Shown piece by piece: positions 1-8,267 of a DNA stretch of 30,740 nt (the first letter of the stretch is position 1; each line of letters begins with the position of its first letter). The position numbers and the translations under genes are program-made. The notes below the pieces were generated by a model, which saw only the letters and a program-made list of their open reading frames with translations, made no database searches and was not told the DNA's origin. The stretch covers positions 1-30,740 of the forward strand of contig JAXGRA010000021.1 in NCBI GenBank assembly GCA_040766135.1. Direction: 5' to 3'. The DNA comes from JAGVSV01 sp040766135 (GTDB lineage Bacteria > Bacillota > Clostridia > Christensenellales > Aristaeellaceae).

Positions 1-68
1 TCGTTTTTCGTGCCGGATGCCCTGAAAGCAGATGCCGGTGTGGGAAGAAGCAGGAAAGTATGCTAAAA

Positions 69-74
69 TATAAT
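69..74 (+). promoter_or_regulatory. -10 element upstream of yebC
   Basis: A perfect TATAAT lies 45 bases before the yebC start. No convincing -35 hexamer sits 16 to 18 bases upstream (the sequence there is AGAAGC), so only the -10 is supported. The rest of 1-118 holds no gene that I can see. Confidence 0.4.
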
Positions 75-118
75 GCATTGATTGCATGAACAATGGTTTG
101 ACGCGAAAGGAGCGTATT

Positions 119-865
119 ATGGCAGGTCATTCCAAATGGTCTAATATCAAACACAGAAAAGGCAAGGCAGACGCCGAGCGCGGCAAGATATTCACCAAAA
201 TAGGCCGTGAGATTGCGTTGGCTGTCCGCGAGGGCGGCAGCGATCCCAACACCAACGGCAAGCTGCGCGACGTCATTGCCAAGGCCAGGGCCAGCAACAT
301 GCCCAACGATAATATTACCCGCAGCATCAAGAAGGCTGCAGGAGAGCTGGACAACGTTGTGTACGAGGAAATCACCTACGAGGGCTATGCCCCCGGCGGC
401 GTGGCCATCATTGCGGAGGTGGTGACAGATAACCGCAACCGCACGGCCGCTGAAGTGCGCCATATCTTTGATAAAAATGGCGGCTCGCTGGGCACCACGG
501 GCTCGGTAGGGTATATGTTTGATCACAAGGGCGTGTTGGTGGTGGATCATACCGAGGAAGTGGATGAGGAACAGCTGATGCTGCTGGCCTTGGAGGCCGG
601 TGCCGAGGACATTGACGAGGTGGATGGTATCTTTGAAATCCATACCGCGCCCAATGATTTCTCTGCCGTGCGCGAAGCGCTGGAGCAAGGAGGGCTTTCC
701 TTCCTGTCGGCCGAGCGCCAGAAGCTGCCGCAGACCACCGTGGCCGTAGACGACCCGGAAACGCTGGAAAAGGTGCTCAAGCTGCTGGAAATGCTGGACG
801 ACAACGATGACGTGATGGAAGTGTTCCACAACGCCGAGTTGCCTGAGGAAGAAGAGGAGGAGTAA
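119..865 (+). CDS. yebC: YebC/PmpR family protein
   Basis: This is a 248-residue member of the YebC/PmpR/TACO1 family. It was long annotated as a transcriptional regulator. More recent work on family members links it to translation, helping ribosomes through proline-rich stretches. The protein opens with the family signature MAGHSKWSNIKHRKG and has the expected full length. It carries the characteristic GGSLGTTGSVGYMF segment in the middle and a strongly acidic tail ending in a run of glutamates. An ATG 33 bases further upstream is in frame, but the start at 119 is chosen because AAAGGAG at 106-112 lies six bases before it and the family N-terminus begins there. It is a single gene, closed by a terminator at 888-913. 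Confidence 0.96.
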   Translation: MAGHSKWSNIKHRKGKADAERGKIFTKIGREIALAVREGGSDPNTNGKLRDVIAKARASNMPNDNITRSIKKAAGELDNVVYEEITYEGYAPGGVAIIAEVVTDNRNRTAAEVRHIFDKNGGSLGTTGSVGYMFDHKGVLVVDHTEEVDEEQLMLLALEAGAEDIDEVDGIFEIHTAPNDFSAVREALEQGGLSFLSAERQKLPQTTVAVDDPETLEKVLKLLEMLDDNDDVMEVFHNAELPEEEEEE

Positions 866-887
866 TTCCTATCCGACATATAAATTG

Positions 888-913
888 CCCGCTCCAATCT
901 GGGGCGGGTTTTT
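888..913 (+). terminator. Intrinsic terminator after yebC
   Basis: An eight-pair stem (CCCGCTCC with GGGGCGGG, including one G-T wobble pair) encloses the loop AATCT and is followed by five T. It separates yebC from the MoxR operon. Confidence 0.85.
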
Positions 914-967
914 GTGTTGCCGTTCACGCAAAGCGCTGCATTTATGATATGATTTGAGCATGTTAAC

Positions 968-975
968 GGGGAGGA
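968..975 (+). promoter_or_regulatory. Ribosome binding site fixing a TTG start
   Basis: GGGAGGAA lies eight bases before the TTG at 984. The in-frame TTG at 954 and ATG at 960 both lie upstream of this site and have no Shine-Dalgarno sequence of their own. Confidence 0.7.
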
Positions 976-983
976 ACAAACAG

Positions 984-1928
984 TTGAACATTGCACAGCT
1001 ATCCAAACGGGTACAGGAGAATATCCAGCGCGTCATGATTGGACAAAGCAACACCATCGAATTGTTAATAACAGCGCTTGTGGCGGGCGGGCATGTGCTG
1101 CTGGAGGATGTGCCCGGCACAGGCAAGACCGTACTGGCCAAATCACTGGCGAGGTCGCTGGATTGCGATTTTTCGCGCATTCAGTTTACGCCCGACCTGC
1201 TGCCCAACGACATCACCGGTGCCAGCGTGTACAGCATGCAGACCGGGGAGTTTACCTTCCGGCGCGGCCCTGTGTTTACCCACGTTCTGCTGGCCGATGA
1301 AATTAACCGCGCCACGCCGCGTACGCAGGCCGCGCTGCTGGAGTGCATGGAGGAGCGCCAGGTGACCGAGGGCGGCGTATCCCATGCGCTGGAACGTCCG
1401 TTTCTGGTGTTGGCCACGCAAAACCCGGTGGAAATTCAGGGCACCTTCCCGCTGCCCGAGGCGCAGCTGGATCGCTTTTTGATGCGGCTGACGCCAGGAT
1501 ATCCGAGCAGCGCCGAGGCGATGGCCATCCTGGACCGGTTTATCACCGAGGAGCCGCTGGAAACGCTGACCGCCGTGGCCACCAAAGAGGAAATCGTGGA
1601 GGCGCAGGATACCTTCCGTTTGACATTGGTGTCCGAGGCTGTGCGGGCCTATATCGTGGCGCTGTGCGAAAAGACGCGACAGGGCGAAACCGTGCGCTTG
1701 GGCGTAAGCACACGGGGTATGCTGGCACTGCTGCGGGTCAGCCAGGCGCTGGCCTGTGTGCGCGGGCGCACCTATGTCACGCCCGATGACGTGCAGGCGC
1801 TGGCTGTGCCCGTGCTGGCGCATCGCATCATCGTGCGCGGCCTGTTTGCAGGCGGCGATGCCGCGCGCCAGGTGGTTCAGGAGGCGCTTGCTGCGGTGCC
1901 TGTGCCCACCGAGCAACCGGACGCGTGA
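984..1928 (+). CDS. MoxR-family AAA+ ATPase
   Basis: This is an AAA+ ATPase of the MoxR/AAA_3 family, chaperone-like enzymes thought to help assemble or activate partner protein complexes. Walker A is GTGKT at residues 45-49 inside DVPGTGKTVLAKSLA. Walker B is VLLADE, ending at D105-E106. The downstream INRATPRTQAALLECMEE is typical of the family. At 314 residues it is a normal MoxR length. The start is placed at TTG 984 because of the ribosome binding site at 968-975. The stop codon shares four bases (GTGA) with the start of the DUF58 gene, so translation is probably coupled. MoxR plus DUF58 is a widespread pair, and the exact substrate cannot be read from the sequence. Confidence 0.93.
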   Translation: MNIAQLSKRVQENIQRVMIGQSNTIELLITALVAGGHVLLEDVPGTGKTVLAKSLARSLDCDFSRIQFTPDLLPNDITGASVYSMQTGEFTFRRGPVFTHVLLADEINRATPRTQAALLECMEERQVTEGGVSHALERPFLVLATQNPVEIQGTFPLPEAQLDRFLMRLTPGYPSSAEAMAILDRFITEEPLETLTAVATKEEIVEAQDTFRLTLVSEAVRAYIVALCEKTRQGETVRLGVSTRGMLALLRVSQALACVRGRTYVTPDDVQALAVPVLAHRIIVRGLFAGGDAARQVVQEALAAVPVPTEQPDA

Positions 1929-3025
1929 GTACCGCGCTGCTTACCCTGCTGCTGGTGCTGATGGTGCTGGCGCAGGGCACGCTGTTTCGCCGCCGGGCGC
2001 TCAAGCGCCTGACGTATCAGCGCACGTTTTCCACGCGCACAGCTTTCGTGGGGGAGCAGGTGGACTTGGTGGAAATTATTGCCAACCGCAAACTGCTGCC
2101 ATTGCCGTGGCTCAAAGCGGAGTCACGCCTGTCCACGGCGCTTGTGTTTGGTTCAACGCATACCAGCGCCGAGGAAACAAGCCTAATCAGCGGCAACCAA
2201 GGTGTGGCCTACCATAGCAGTGTATTCTTCCTGGGCCCCTATTCGCAGGTGACGCGCAGGCATCGCGTAACCCCCACGCGCCGGGGCGTGTTTTCAGCGC
2301 ATTCGGTGTCGCTCACCTGCGGCGATCTGTTTGGCACCAATGCGGCGCAGCAGCAGTTGGATACCGGCGCGGAGCTTATCGTATACCCGCGCCTCCTCAA
2401 TGAGCAGGATGTGTCGCTGCCATCCTCGCGCGATCAGGGTGATTTGATTGTACGCCGCTGGATTGCGCCCGATCCTTTTTTGGTTCAGGGCATCCGCCCG
2501 TACCGCGCGGGCGATGCACAGCGCGATGTGCACTGGGCCGCCACTGCGCGCACAGGCAGCCTGCAGGTGAAGGCACGGGATTATACCGCCGACCCGCATC
2601 TGCTGGTGCTGCTCAATGTGCAGCGTACGGTGGATCAGTGGGGCGACCTGATGGACTATGAGCAGCAGGAAATTGAACAGGCCATTTCCTATGCCGCCAC
2701 GCTGTGCCTGGCTGCGCTGCATGCGGGCGTGGGCGCAGGGTTTGCGGCCAACGCGCCCATTGTGGAGGGCGGCGGCCCGGTGTTGATGATGCCGGAGCGC
2801 GCGGCCGGCCGTGATGCCGAAATCTTAGAGGCGTTGGCGCGCCTGCGTATATTGCGCATCCGCACCATGCACGCGTTTTTGGATGATTTAATTGGCATAA
2901 CGGGCTTGGATATCGTGGTGCTTACCGCCTACACCGATGCCTGGATTGAGGAGCGCTTGGAGGCACTGCGCCGCGCGGGCAATACTGTCAGTGTGCGCTG
3001 GCCTGCCCAAAGGGATACGCCATGA
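1925..3025 (+). CDS. DUF58 domain protein, MoxR partner
   Basis: This 366-residue protein has one N-terminal hydrophobic segment (about residues 3-18) and a C-terminal DUF58 domain, recognised by RPYRAGDAQRDVHW at about residues 191-204 followed by ATARTGSLQVKARDY. DUF58 proteins are usually encoded directly after MoxR. The C-terminal half resembles a von Willebrand A-like fold, and related proteins are implicated in envelope or stress functions, but no reaction is established. The gene starts with GTG and overlaps the MoxR stop by four bases. Its own stop overlaps the next start as ATGA at 3022-3025. This arrangement makes the three genes one translationally coupled operon. Confidence 0.9.
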   Translation: MSTALLTLLLVLMVLAQGTLFRRRALKRLTYQRTFSTRTAFVGEQVDLVEIIANRKLLPLPWLKAESRLSTALVFGSTHTSAEETSLISGNQGVAYHSSVFFLGPYSQVTRRHRVTPTRRGVFSAHSVSLTCGDLFGTNAAQQQLDTGAELIVYPRLLNEQDVSLPSSRDQGDLIVRRWIAPDPFLVQGIRPYRAGDAQRDVHWAATARTGSLQVKARDYTADPHLLVLLNVQRTVDQWGDLMDYEQQEIEQAISYAATLCLAALHAGVGAGFAANAPIVEGGGPVLMMPERAAGRDAEILEALARLRILRIRTMHAFLDDLIGITGLDIVVLTAYTDAWIEERLEALRRAGNTVSVRWPAQRDTP

Positions 3026-4275
3026 AACGTTTGATGGACAAGCTATATTCCACGCTGTGTCTGGCGGTGGCGTTGTTTCCTGTCTATGTGCTAACAGGAT
3101 TCTACTGGCTGCCGGGGCAGCCTGCAACCTGGCTGCTGTCGGCGGGCTGTGCGGCGCTGCTGGGTGCGCTTACGGTGCTGATCCCCGGGCGCTGGCGCAT
3201 CCCTTGGGCGCTGCTGTGCATAGGGATGCTGGCCGTTTGGCTGCCGCTGGCTATGCTACCTGGCAGCATATTGGTGATAGGTTTTGCACTGTGGGGCACC
3301 CCGCGAGAGGCAGGGAAGGAATGGCCGCAGGGGTACTGGCTGTTTGGCATTGTGCTGGGGCTGGTGGCGCAGATATGGGCCTTCTTTCTAACCAAGGAGG
3401 GGAAACTCGGCGCAGAGCAAGCCAGCATTTGGCTGAAAATATCGTTTGCCCTTTATGTTGGCCTGTTTGTATTAAACTTAAATCACAGAAGTTTGCTGGA
3501 TGGCGTTTCTCGCCATACGCATGAAAAACCGCCGCGCACGGTGCGCACCCGCAACACCTGGTTGTCGTTGGGCAGCCTGGCGTTATTGTACTTGGCGGCC
3601 AGCTGGCGCGCGTTAGGAAATATAATTGGTCGTGTGGTGCGTACGGTAGCCGGATGGATTGTGGCTGTGCTTGCGTGGCTAAGCCAGTTATTCCGCACGG
3701 CAGAAATACGTCCGGGCGGCGGTGCAGGCAGCCGGGGCGAAGCCTTTGCGCTGCCGCCGGGCGAAAGCTCGCCGTTCTGGGCGGTGCTGGAAAAAATCGC
3801 CATTGTGTTAACGATGGTAGCGCTGGTTGTGCTGGTATTTTGGCTGCTGTACAGGTTTTTCAAAAAGCTGCGCGTGGTGTTTGCGCACCTGCGGCAGCGG
3901 CTGTTGGATACTGCCAACGCTCTGAGCGAGAACTATGTCAGCCGAACAGAAAGCGTGTTTGACTGGCAGGAGGTCAAGAATTCTGCCGCCCGCCGGCTGC
4001 GCACGCTGCGGCCATTTCGCAAACGTGCGCCCCGTTGGAATGAGCTGGATGACCGCCAGCGCGTGCGGCATGGGTACTCTGAACTGCTGCGCAAGCGCCC
4101 AGATGTGCCGCCCTCCGTTACGGCCCGCAGGGCGCTGACCGATCATCTGCTGATCGACAGCCAAGCGGACAGCGCCGCGCTGGCCGATGCCTATGACCAG
4201 GCGCGCTACAGCGACCTGCCCATCCAGCCGGAGCAGGCCGAGGCCATGCGAAAGGCCGCGCGCATCCGAAACTGA
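3022..4275 (+). CDS. Polytopic membrane protein, DUF4129-like C-terminus
   Basis: This 417-residue protein has about six to eight hydrophobic segments spread over residues 1-290, including ones near residues 7-27, 34-53, 60-85, 105-122, 135-155 and 250-280. A soluble, Arg-rich cytoplasmic tail follows. The tail (RVRHGYSELLRKR, then a YSDLPI motif near the end) resembles DUF4129, the domain found at the C-terminus of transglutaminase-like TgpA proteins. In many MoxR-DUF58 operons the third gene is TgpA with an external transglutaminase domain. Here I see no Cys-His-Asp transglutaminase core between the last membrane segments, only a short Gly/Ser/Pro-rich loop. I infer a degenerate or alternative partner for the MoxR-DUF58 pair. 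No terminator is visible on this strand after it. Confidence 0.72.
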   Translation: MKRLMDKLYSTLCLAVALFPVYVLTGFYWLPGQPATWLLSAGCAALLGALTVLIPGRWRIPWALLCIGMLAVWLPLAMLPGSILVIGFALWGTPREAGKEWPQGYWLFGIVLGLVAQIWAFFLTKEGKLGAEQASIWLKISFALYVGLFVLNLNHRSLLDGVSRHTHEKPPRTVRTRNTWLSLGSLALLYLAASWRALGNIIGRVVRTVAGWIVAVLAWLSQLFRTAEIRPGGGAGSRGEAFALPPGESSPFWAVLEKIAIVLTMVALVVLVFWLLYRFFKKLRVVFAHLRQRLLDTANALSENYVSRTESVFDWQEVKNSAARRLRTLRPFRKRAPRWNELDDRQRVRHGYSELLRKRPDVPPSVTARRALTDHLLIDSQADSAALADAYDQARYSDLPIQPEQAEAMRKAARIRN

Positions 4276-4296
4276 TTGGATACAGGCACGATAGAC

Positions 4297-4327
4297 ATAA
4301 AAAACGAGGCCCCAAATAAGAACCTCG
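4297..4327 (-). terminator. Intrinsic terminator of the rplU-prp-rpmA operon
   Basis: Read on the minus strand, CGAGGTTC pairs with GGGCCTCG across a short A/T-rich loop, with two G-T wobble pairs, and six T follow. There is no T tract on the plus side, so it serves the ribosomal protein operon and not the convergent DUF4129 gene. Confidence 0.8.
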
Positions 4328-4346
4328 CATAGTGGTTGTTTACCTT

Positions 4347-4634
4347 TTAGGCCTGTGCCACCGGATATACGCTGACTTTCTTGCGGTACTTGCCCATGTG
4401 CTCAAAACGCACAATGCCGTCCGCCTTGGCAAACAGGGTGTCGTCTTTGCCGATGCCCACGTTGGTGCCGGGGTGGATTTTGGTGCCCCGCTGGCGCATC
4501 AGGATATTGCCGGCCAACACAAACTGGCCGTCGGCGCGCTTGGGCCCTAAGCGCTTGGATTCGCTGTCGCGCCCGTTGCGCGTGGAGCCCATGCCCTTCT
4601 TGTGGGCAAACAGCTGAAGGTTCAGCTTCAACAT
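4347..4634 (-). CDS. rpmA: 50S ribosomal protein bL27
   Basis: This is the 95-residue ribosomal protein bL27, whose N-terminus reaches towards the peptidyl transferase centre. The protein begins MLKLNLQLFAHKKGMG. That is the Firmicutes form, with a nine-residue extension that must be removed between F9 and A10 before bL27 can work. The protease that does this, Prp, is encoded directly upstream. The rest (GSTRNGRDSESKRLG and a C-terminal KVSVYPV) is typical. GGAGGA lies five bases before the ATG. It is the last gene of the operon. In many Firmicutes obg follows, but here a terminator comes next. Confidence 0.98.
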   Translation of the reverse strand: MLKLNLQLFAHKKGMGSTRNGRDSESKRLGPKRADGQFVLAGNILMRQRGTKIHPGTNVGIGKDDTLFAKADGIVRFEHMGKYRKKVSVYPVAQA

Positions 4635-4653
4635 AATCTTCCTCCGTTCAAAA

Positions 4654-4974
4654 TCACTTGGTGGTCAATGTTACATGGTCGGGGTACGCATCCATAAGAT
4701 CGCGCATGCCCTGGGAAAACACCTGGAAAATGGTAGCGGCCTGGTCGTTTAGCTCCTCCGGGCGCACATGCACTGCGAGAAATCCGTCTTTCTGGCGTAC
4801 CTTGGGTACGATACCTGCGATGCTTTCCAGCGCATTGGTGCAGGTGGTGGCCAGGAAGGAAACCGCGGCGCACACAATGTCCTGCCCGTGCGGGGCGAAC
4901 CCCGCGTGCCCTTTCACCTCAAACCCGCTCAAGGATTGCCCATCGGGCGTGGGTGTCAGGCGGATGAAAATCAT
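4654..4974 (-). CDS. prp: Ribosomal-processing cysteine protease Prp
   Basis: This is a 106-residue protease of the Prp (YsxB) family. It cleaves the N-terminal extension of bL27 after the LQLF sequence, an essential step where it has been studied in Staphylococcus aureus. The catalytic pair is visible as H23 in KGHAG and C35 in DIVCAAVS, matching the family spacing. The gene lies between rplU and rpmA, its usual position. Its start shares one base with the rplU stop (TAATG), implying translational coupling, and rpmA follows after about 20 bases. The presence of both the protease and its substrate extension is internally consistent. Confidence 0.95.
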   Translation of the reverse strand: MIFIRLTPTPDGQSLSGFEVKGHAGFAPHGQDIVCAAVSFLATTCTNALESIAGIVPKVRQKDGFLAVHVRPEELNDQAATIFQVFSQGMRDLMDAYPDHVTLTTK

Positions 4975-5279
4975 TAGGCCTTGATGGACGTGATTTCTAC
5001 CTTGGTAAAGGGCTGACGGTGACCGGCCTTGCGGCGGTAGTTCTTCTTGCTCTTGTACTTGTAGACCACGATCTTCTGTCCACGGCCATTCTGGATGACC
5101 TTGCCCGTGACAGTGGCGCCCTCTACCAGCGGCGTGCCGGCGACCACCTTGTCACCGCCCAACATAAGCACCGGGAACTCTACGATATCCTCCGGCTCAT
5201 TGTCGAGCTTTTCGATGTAGATGATGTCTCCCTCCGAGACCTTGTACTGTTTGCCGCCAGTTGCGATAATCGCGTACAT
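4974..5279 (-). CDS. rplU: 50S ribosomal protein bL21
   Basis: This is the 101-residue ribosomal protein bL21 of the large subunit. It begins MYAIIATGGKQYKV and carries the signature KIVVYKYKSKKNYRRKAGHRQ near the C-terminus. An open frame extends 22 codons upstream, but the ATG at 5279 is chosen because GGAGGTG lies just before it and the family N-terminus starts there. It is the first gene of the rplU-prp-rpmA operon, preceded by a promoter at 5378-5407 and a foldable leader of about 90 bases. Confidence 0.97.
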   Translation of the reverse strand: MYAIIATGGKQYKVSEGDIIYIEKLDNEPEDIVEFPVLMLGGDKVVAGTPLVEGATVTGKVIQNGRGQKIVVYKYKSKKNYRRKAGHRQPFTKVEITSIKA

Positions 5280-5371
5280 GCAGCACCTCCATTTGTAACT
5301 CGCCGGGAGCGTACGGTATATAACCCGCGAGGCTGCGCAAGACACGCATTGAAAGCCTCTCCCGAGCGGTA
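5280..5371 (-). promoter_or_regulatory. Structured 5' leader of rplU, candidate L21 leader
   Basis: The transcript between the predicted start near 5371 and the rplU ATG can fold. A GAGGCT/AGCCTC helix encloses a TGCG/CGCA helix with the loop TGTCTTG. CTCGGGAG near the 5' end can also pair at long range with CTCCC and GAG just ahead of the ribosome binding site. A conserved L21 leader RNA is known in Firmicutes rplU operons. I match it by position and foldability, not by a covariance model. Confidence 0.5.
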
Positions 5372-5377
5372 ATGGTT

Positions 5378-5407
5378 AATATACCATGCAAACACTGGGC
5401 GCGTCAA
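5378..5407 (-). promoter_or_regulatory. Promoter of the rplU-prp-rpmA operon
   Basis: On the minus strand, TTGACG at 5407-5402 is followed after 18 bases by TATATT at 5383-5378, preceded by TG to give an extended -10 (TGGTATATT). It lies about 100 bases before the rplU start. Confidence 0.75.
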
Positions 5408-5417
5408 CTTTTTTGCA

Positions 5418-5446
5418 GATAGTTTGGGATAGTTTGGATAGTTTGG
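5418..5446. repeat. Three near-tandem 10-bp repeats upstream of the rplU promoter
   Basis: GATAGTTTGG occurs at 5418-5427, 5428-5437 and 5437-5446, the last two copies sharing one base. The block ends about ten bases upstream of the rplU -35 hexamer and has roughly helical spacing. It could be an activator site or an UP-like element. No protein is known for it. Confidence 0.7.
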
Positions 5447-5502
5447 TAAGTGGAAGCCCCAATACATTCTGTCCTTGGACAGATACCTGGTACCGCAATC
5501 AT

Positions 5503-8196
5503 TTACTGCGCGGCGGCCATGGCTTGGGTCAGGTGGCTCATGGCGGCGGTTAACTGTTCTGCGTTGGGCGACTGGGTGAGCAGTATCTCCAGCTCATTGA
5601 TGGCGCCCAGCAGTTGCTGGCGTGCGGGATGGGTATCGGACAGCGTGGACAGTTGCACCGATGCCTGGGAAAGCAGCGTGTTGGCATCATTTATCAGCCA
5701 TTGCTCCATCGCGGAGGGGCCTTGATCTATCGGGGTCTGGTGCAGCGTGCAGGTAGCGGCTGACAGCAGCGCCGCGTTGGCGTTTTGGTCGGTGGTAAAG
5801 CGCATCGTGGCATATGGCCCCAGATAGTCAATCAGCGCCGATTGATAGGTGGTGCCCAGCAGAGATTGCAGCGGATGCCCGCCGGGCAGCAGCGTGATGC
5901 CGCGCTGGGCGCGCATTTCCTGCGGGCAATAGGGGCCTGCCAGCATGTTGCTGGCCGTGCAGATGGCCGCGTTCATATGCATCTGGCAGTTGGTCTGGGG
6001 CGCAGTTTCGCGCGGCCAGTAATCGGTAACCGTGCCATAGCCCATCGCATCATGGCGGCAGGCATCGGTGGCCAATTGACCGCTGACCGCGCAGGTGGTC
6101 ACGCGTACCAGGCCGTAATCCTCAGCCGAACCTTCCATAATGTTGCGGTTGCTCAGGCCCTTTTGTGTATGGATCTGCCCCATGAAGCTGTTCCAGAGTT
6201 TAGCGGCGCTGTTGCCGCCGGTGGTGCGGCTGGACAAAGATTTATAGTTGTCATGCCCAATCCACACGCTGCCGGCATACCAGCCTGTGAGCCCGGCAAA
6301 GAATACGCCCTTTTGCTCGCTGTTGGTGCCGGTTTTGCCAGCCACCGTCTGCCCGCGCAGCGCGGCGGCGCGCCCCGTGCCCTTGGCCACGGCTTCTTTT
6401 AATATATCAACCGTCAGCCACGCGGTGGACGGCCGGAATACCTGTCTGCGCGCCTGGTTGGCATGCGCATCGTATAGCACCTTATTGTCATCATCCAATA
6501 TGCCCAGGAATGTCAGCGGCGCCTGATACACGCCGCCATTGCCCAGCACGCCGAAGGCCACGGCCATCTCCACCGGCGTGATGCCGCTGGAACCCAGCGC
6601 CACGCCAAAGGGGGTTGCATTGATATGCTCTTTATCCACGCCCAGACGCAGCAGGAAATCCGCCGAGCGCTCCACCCCTACAAAGGTCATCAGCGCCTGG
6701 GCGGCAGCGGTATTGTCGCTGCGCACCAGTGCCTCGCGGAAGGTTTCAGGCCCTCGGTAGTTGCTGCCGCCATAGTTGCGCGGCCAGGTATCCTGACCGT
6801 CCGCTCCGCGCCAGCCTGGGATGGGCGCAGGGATGTTGTATACTACCGAGCCGCCGCCGCCGCCCAGCTCAATGGCCGGGGCATACACCGAGAGGGGCTT
6901 GATGGCTGAACCTACGGGCATGTTCATGTCCGACGCACGGTTGAGCGTCTTGCGCTGTATGGGCGGCGTGCGGCTGCCCACGATGGCCATCAATTCGCCA
7001 GTGCGATAATCCAGCACCACGGCCGCGGCCTGCGGCTGCTCAATCTCGTTGAACGTGCCATCGGCATTGCGCGCACGATAGATACGGTCATTGGGGTCGC
7101 GCAGCGCCGGGTAATCCTTATAATTGTACAGGGTTTGCTCCACCGTTTTCTGGATTTCAGTATCCAGCGCCAGATATACCTTGTATCCGCCGGTACGTAG
7201 CTCACGCTCCATGGCGTTGCGGTTGGCGGAAGTGTTCTCCAACCCGTTGAGCACCAGCAGCATTTTAACTACATCCTTAACGGCATACTCCACATAATGC
7301 ACATAGGGATACAGCTCCCGGCTTTCGGGTGATTCGGGCAGCACATGGGCGGTCTGTGGGTCCAGCGCCGCGGTATAGTCGGCATGCGTGATGAACTGGT
7401 TTTCGTACATCATGCGCAGCACATAGTTGGTGCGATTGTTGGTGATGGCGGCATAATCGGTGGTGTCGGACTTGCGCACATACAGGTTGCGCCGCATATT
7501 GTAGTAGTACGGGTTGGTGGTCATGCCCGCAAGCATAGCGCACTCCCGCAGGGTAAGCTGGTTTAATTCCTTGCCAAAATAGCCGGTGGCCGCCACCTTG
7601 ACGCCGTAATAATTTTCTCCCAGATAGATAGTATTTAAATAGCTTTCCAGGATTTCGTCCTTGGTGTAGCGCGTTTCCAGCTGCATGGCCAGATACGCTT
7701 CCTGAATTTTTCTCTTATAGCTCTGCTCGTTGGACAGCACGGTGTTCTTGATCAGCTGTTGGGTGATGGTGCTGCCGCCCTGCTGGGAGCCCGTTGCAAA
7801 ATTGCGCACAAAAGCACCCACGATGCGCTTCAAATCCACGCCGCTGTGGGTATAAAAACGGGCATCCTCCACCGCCACAAAGGCGTGGCGCAATATCATG
7901 GGCATGGTGCCGATGCTGACCATGATACGGTTCTCGGTGCCCTTATAATCGGTGATTAGGTTGCCGTCCCGGTCATAAAAAAACGAAGTTTGCGCCTGGC
8001 TGTCGATTTTTTCGATATCCAGCATGGGCGCTGTTTCTACATAAGCCTTGGCAATACCCAATATAATGCCTGCGCCCGACAGCGCCAGCATCAGCACCAA
8101 AATAATGGCCATGCGGAATGCACCGCGGATGACCGCCAGCACAAAGCTGGGCTTGCGCGTGCGGGGCTTGAACAGCCGGCTGCGCCGTTGGCTCAT
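5503..8196 (-). CDS. Class A penicillin-binding protein (PonA/PBP1A-like)
   Basis: This 897-residue bifunctional peptidoglycan synthase polymerises lipid II and crosslinks stem peptides outside the membrane. A basic N-terminus precedes one membrane anchor at about residues 27-50. The GT51 glycosyltransferase carries EDARF at 110-114 (followed by THSG) and QGGSTITQQL at about 139-148. The transpeptidase carries SAIK at about 430 (nucleophile Ser), SDN at about 493 and KTG at about 621. A C-terminal extension has six cysteines, a pattern seen in other clostridial PBPs and likely disulfide-bonded. GTG at 8205 is in frame, but ATG at 8196 is preferred because AGGGGG lies eight bases before it. 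It has its own promoter at 8268-8295. Confidence 0.95.
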   Translation of the reverse strand: MSQRRSRLFKPRTRKPSFVLAVIRGAFRMAIILVLMLALSGAGIILGIAKAYVETAPMLDIEKIDSQAQTSFFYDRDGNLITDYKGTENRIMVSIGTMPMILRHAFVAVEDARFYTHSGVDLKRIVGAFVRNFATGSQQGGSTITQQLIKNTVLSNEQSYKRKIQEAYLAMQLETRYTKDEILESYLNTIYLGENYYGVKVAATGYFGKELNQLTLRECAMLAGMTTNPYYYNMRRNLYVRKSDTTDYAAITNNRTNYVLRMMYENQFITHADYTAALDPQTAHVLPESPESRELYPYVHYVEYAVKDVVKMLLVLNGLENTSANRNAMERELRTGGYKVYLALDTEIQKTVEQTLYNYKDYPALRDPNDRIYRARNADGTFNEIEQPQAAAVVLDYRTGELMAIVGSRTPPIQRKTLNRASDMNMPVGSAIKPLSVYAPAIELGGGGGSVVYNIPAPIPGWRGADGQDTWPRNYGGSNYRGPETFREALVRSDNTAAAQALMTFVGVERSADFLLRLGVDKEHINATPFGVALGSSGITPVEMAVAFGVLGNGGVYQAPLTFLGILDDDNKVLYDAHANQARRQVFRPSTAWLTVDILKEAVAKGTGRAAALRGQTVAGKTGTNSEQKGVFFAGLTGWYAGSVWIGHDNYKSLSSRTTGGNSAAKLWNSFMGQIHTQKGLSNRNIMEGSAEDYGLVRVTTCAVSGQLATDACRHDAMGYGTVTDYWPRETAPQTNCQMHMNAAICTASNMLAGPYCPQEMRAQRGITLLPGGHPLQSLLGTTYQSALIDYLGPYATMRFTTDQNANAALLSAATCTLHQTPIDQGPSAMEQWLINDANTLLSQASVQLSTLSDTHPARQQLLGAINELEILLTQSPNAEQLTAAMSHLTQAMAAAQ

Positions 8197-8244
8197 GGCA
8201 GGCACCCCCTGCCGCAGTGTTTGTGCGTCAACGCATCCTCCCTA

Positions 8245-8258
8245 CCTCAGCCCTGAGG
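8245..8258. promoter_or_regulatory. Inverted repeat just downstream of the PBP promoter
   Basis: CCTCAG and CTGAGG are perfect 6-base arms around CC. The site lies at about +3 to +16 of the predicted PBP transcript, a common operator position. It could equally form a short hairpin in the leader. Confidence 0.4.
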
Positions 8259-8267
8259 TTACAATGC

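Noticed and set aside
4305..4327. The hairpin as a terminator for the MoxR operon on the plus strand
   Set aside because: The T tract exists only on the minus-strand side.
5469..5482. Palindrome CTGTCC-TT-GGACAG as the PBP terminator
   Set aside because: No T tract follows on either strand and the loop is only two bases, so I do not call a terminator.
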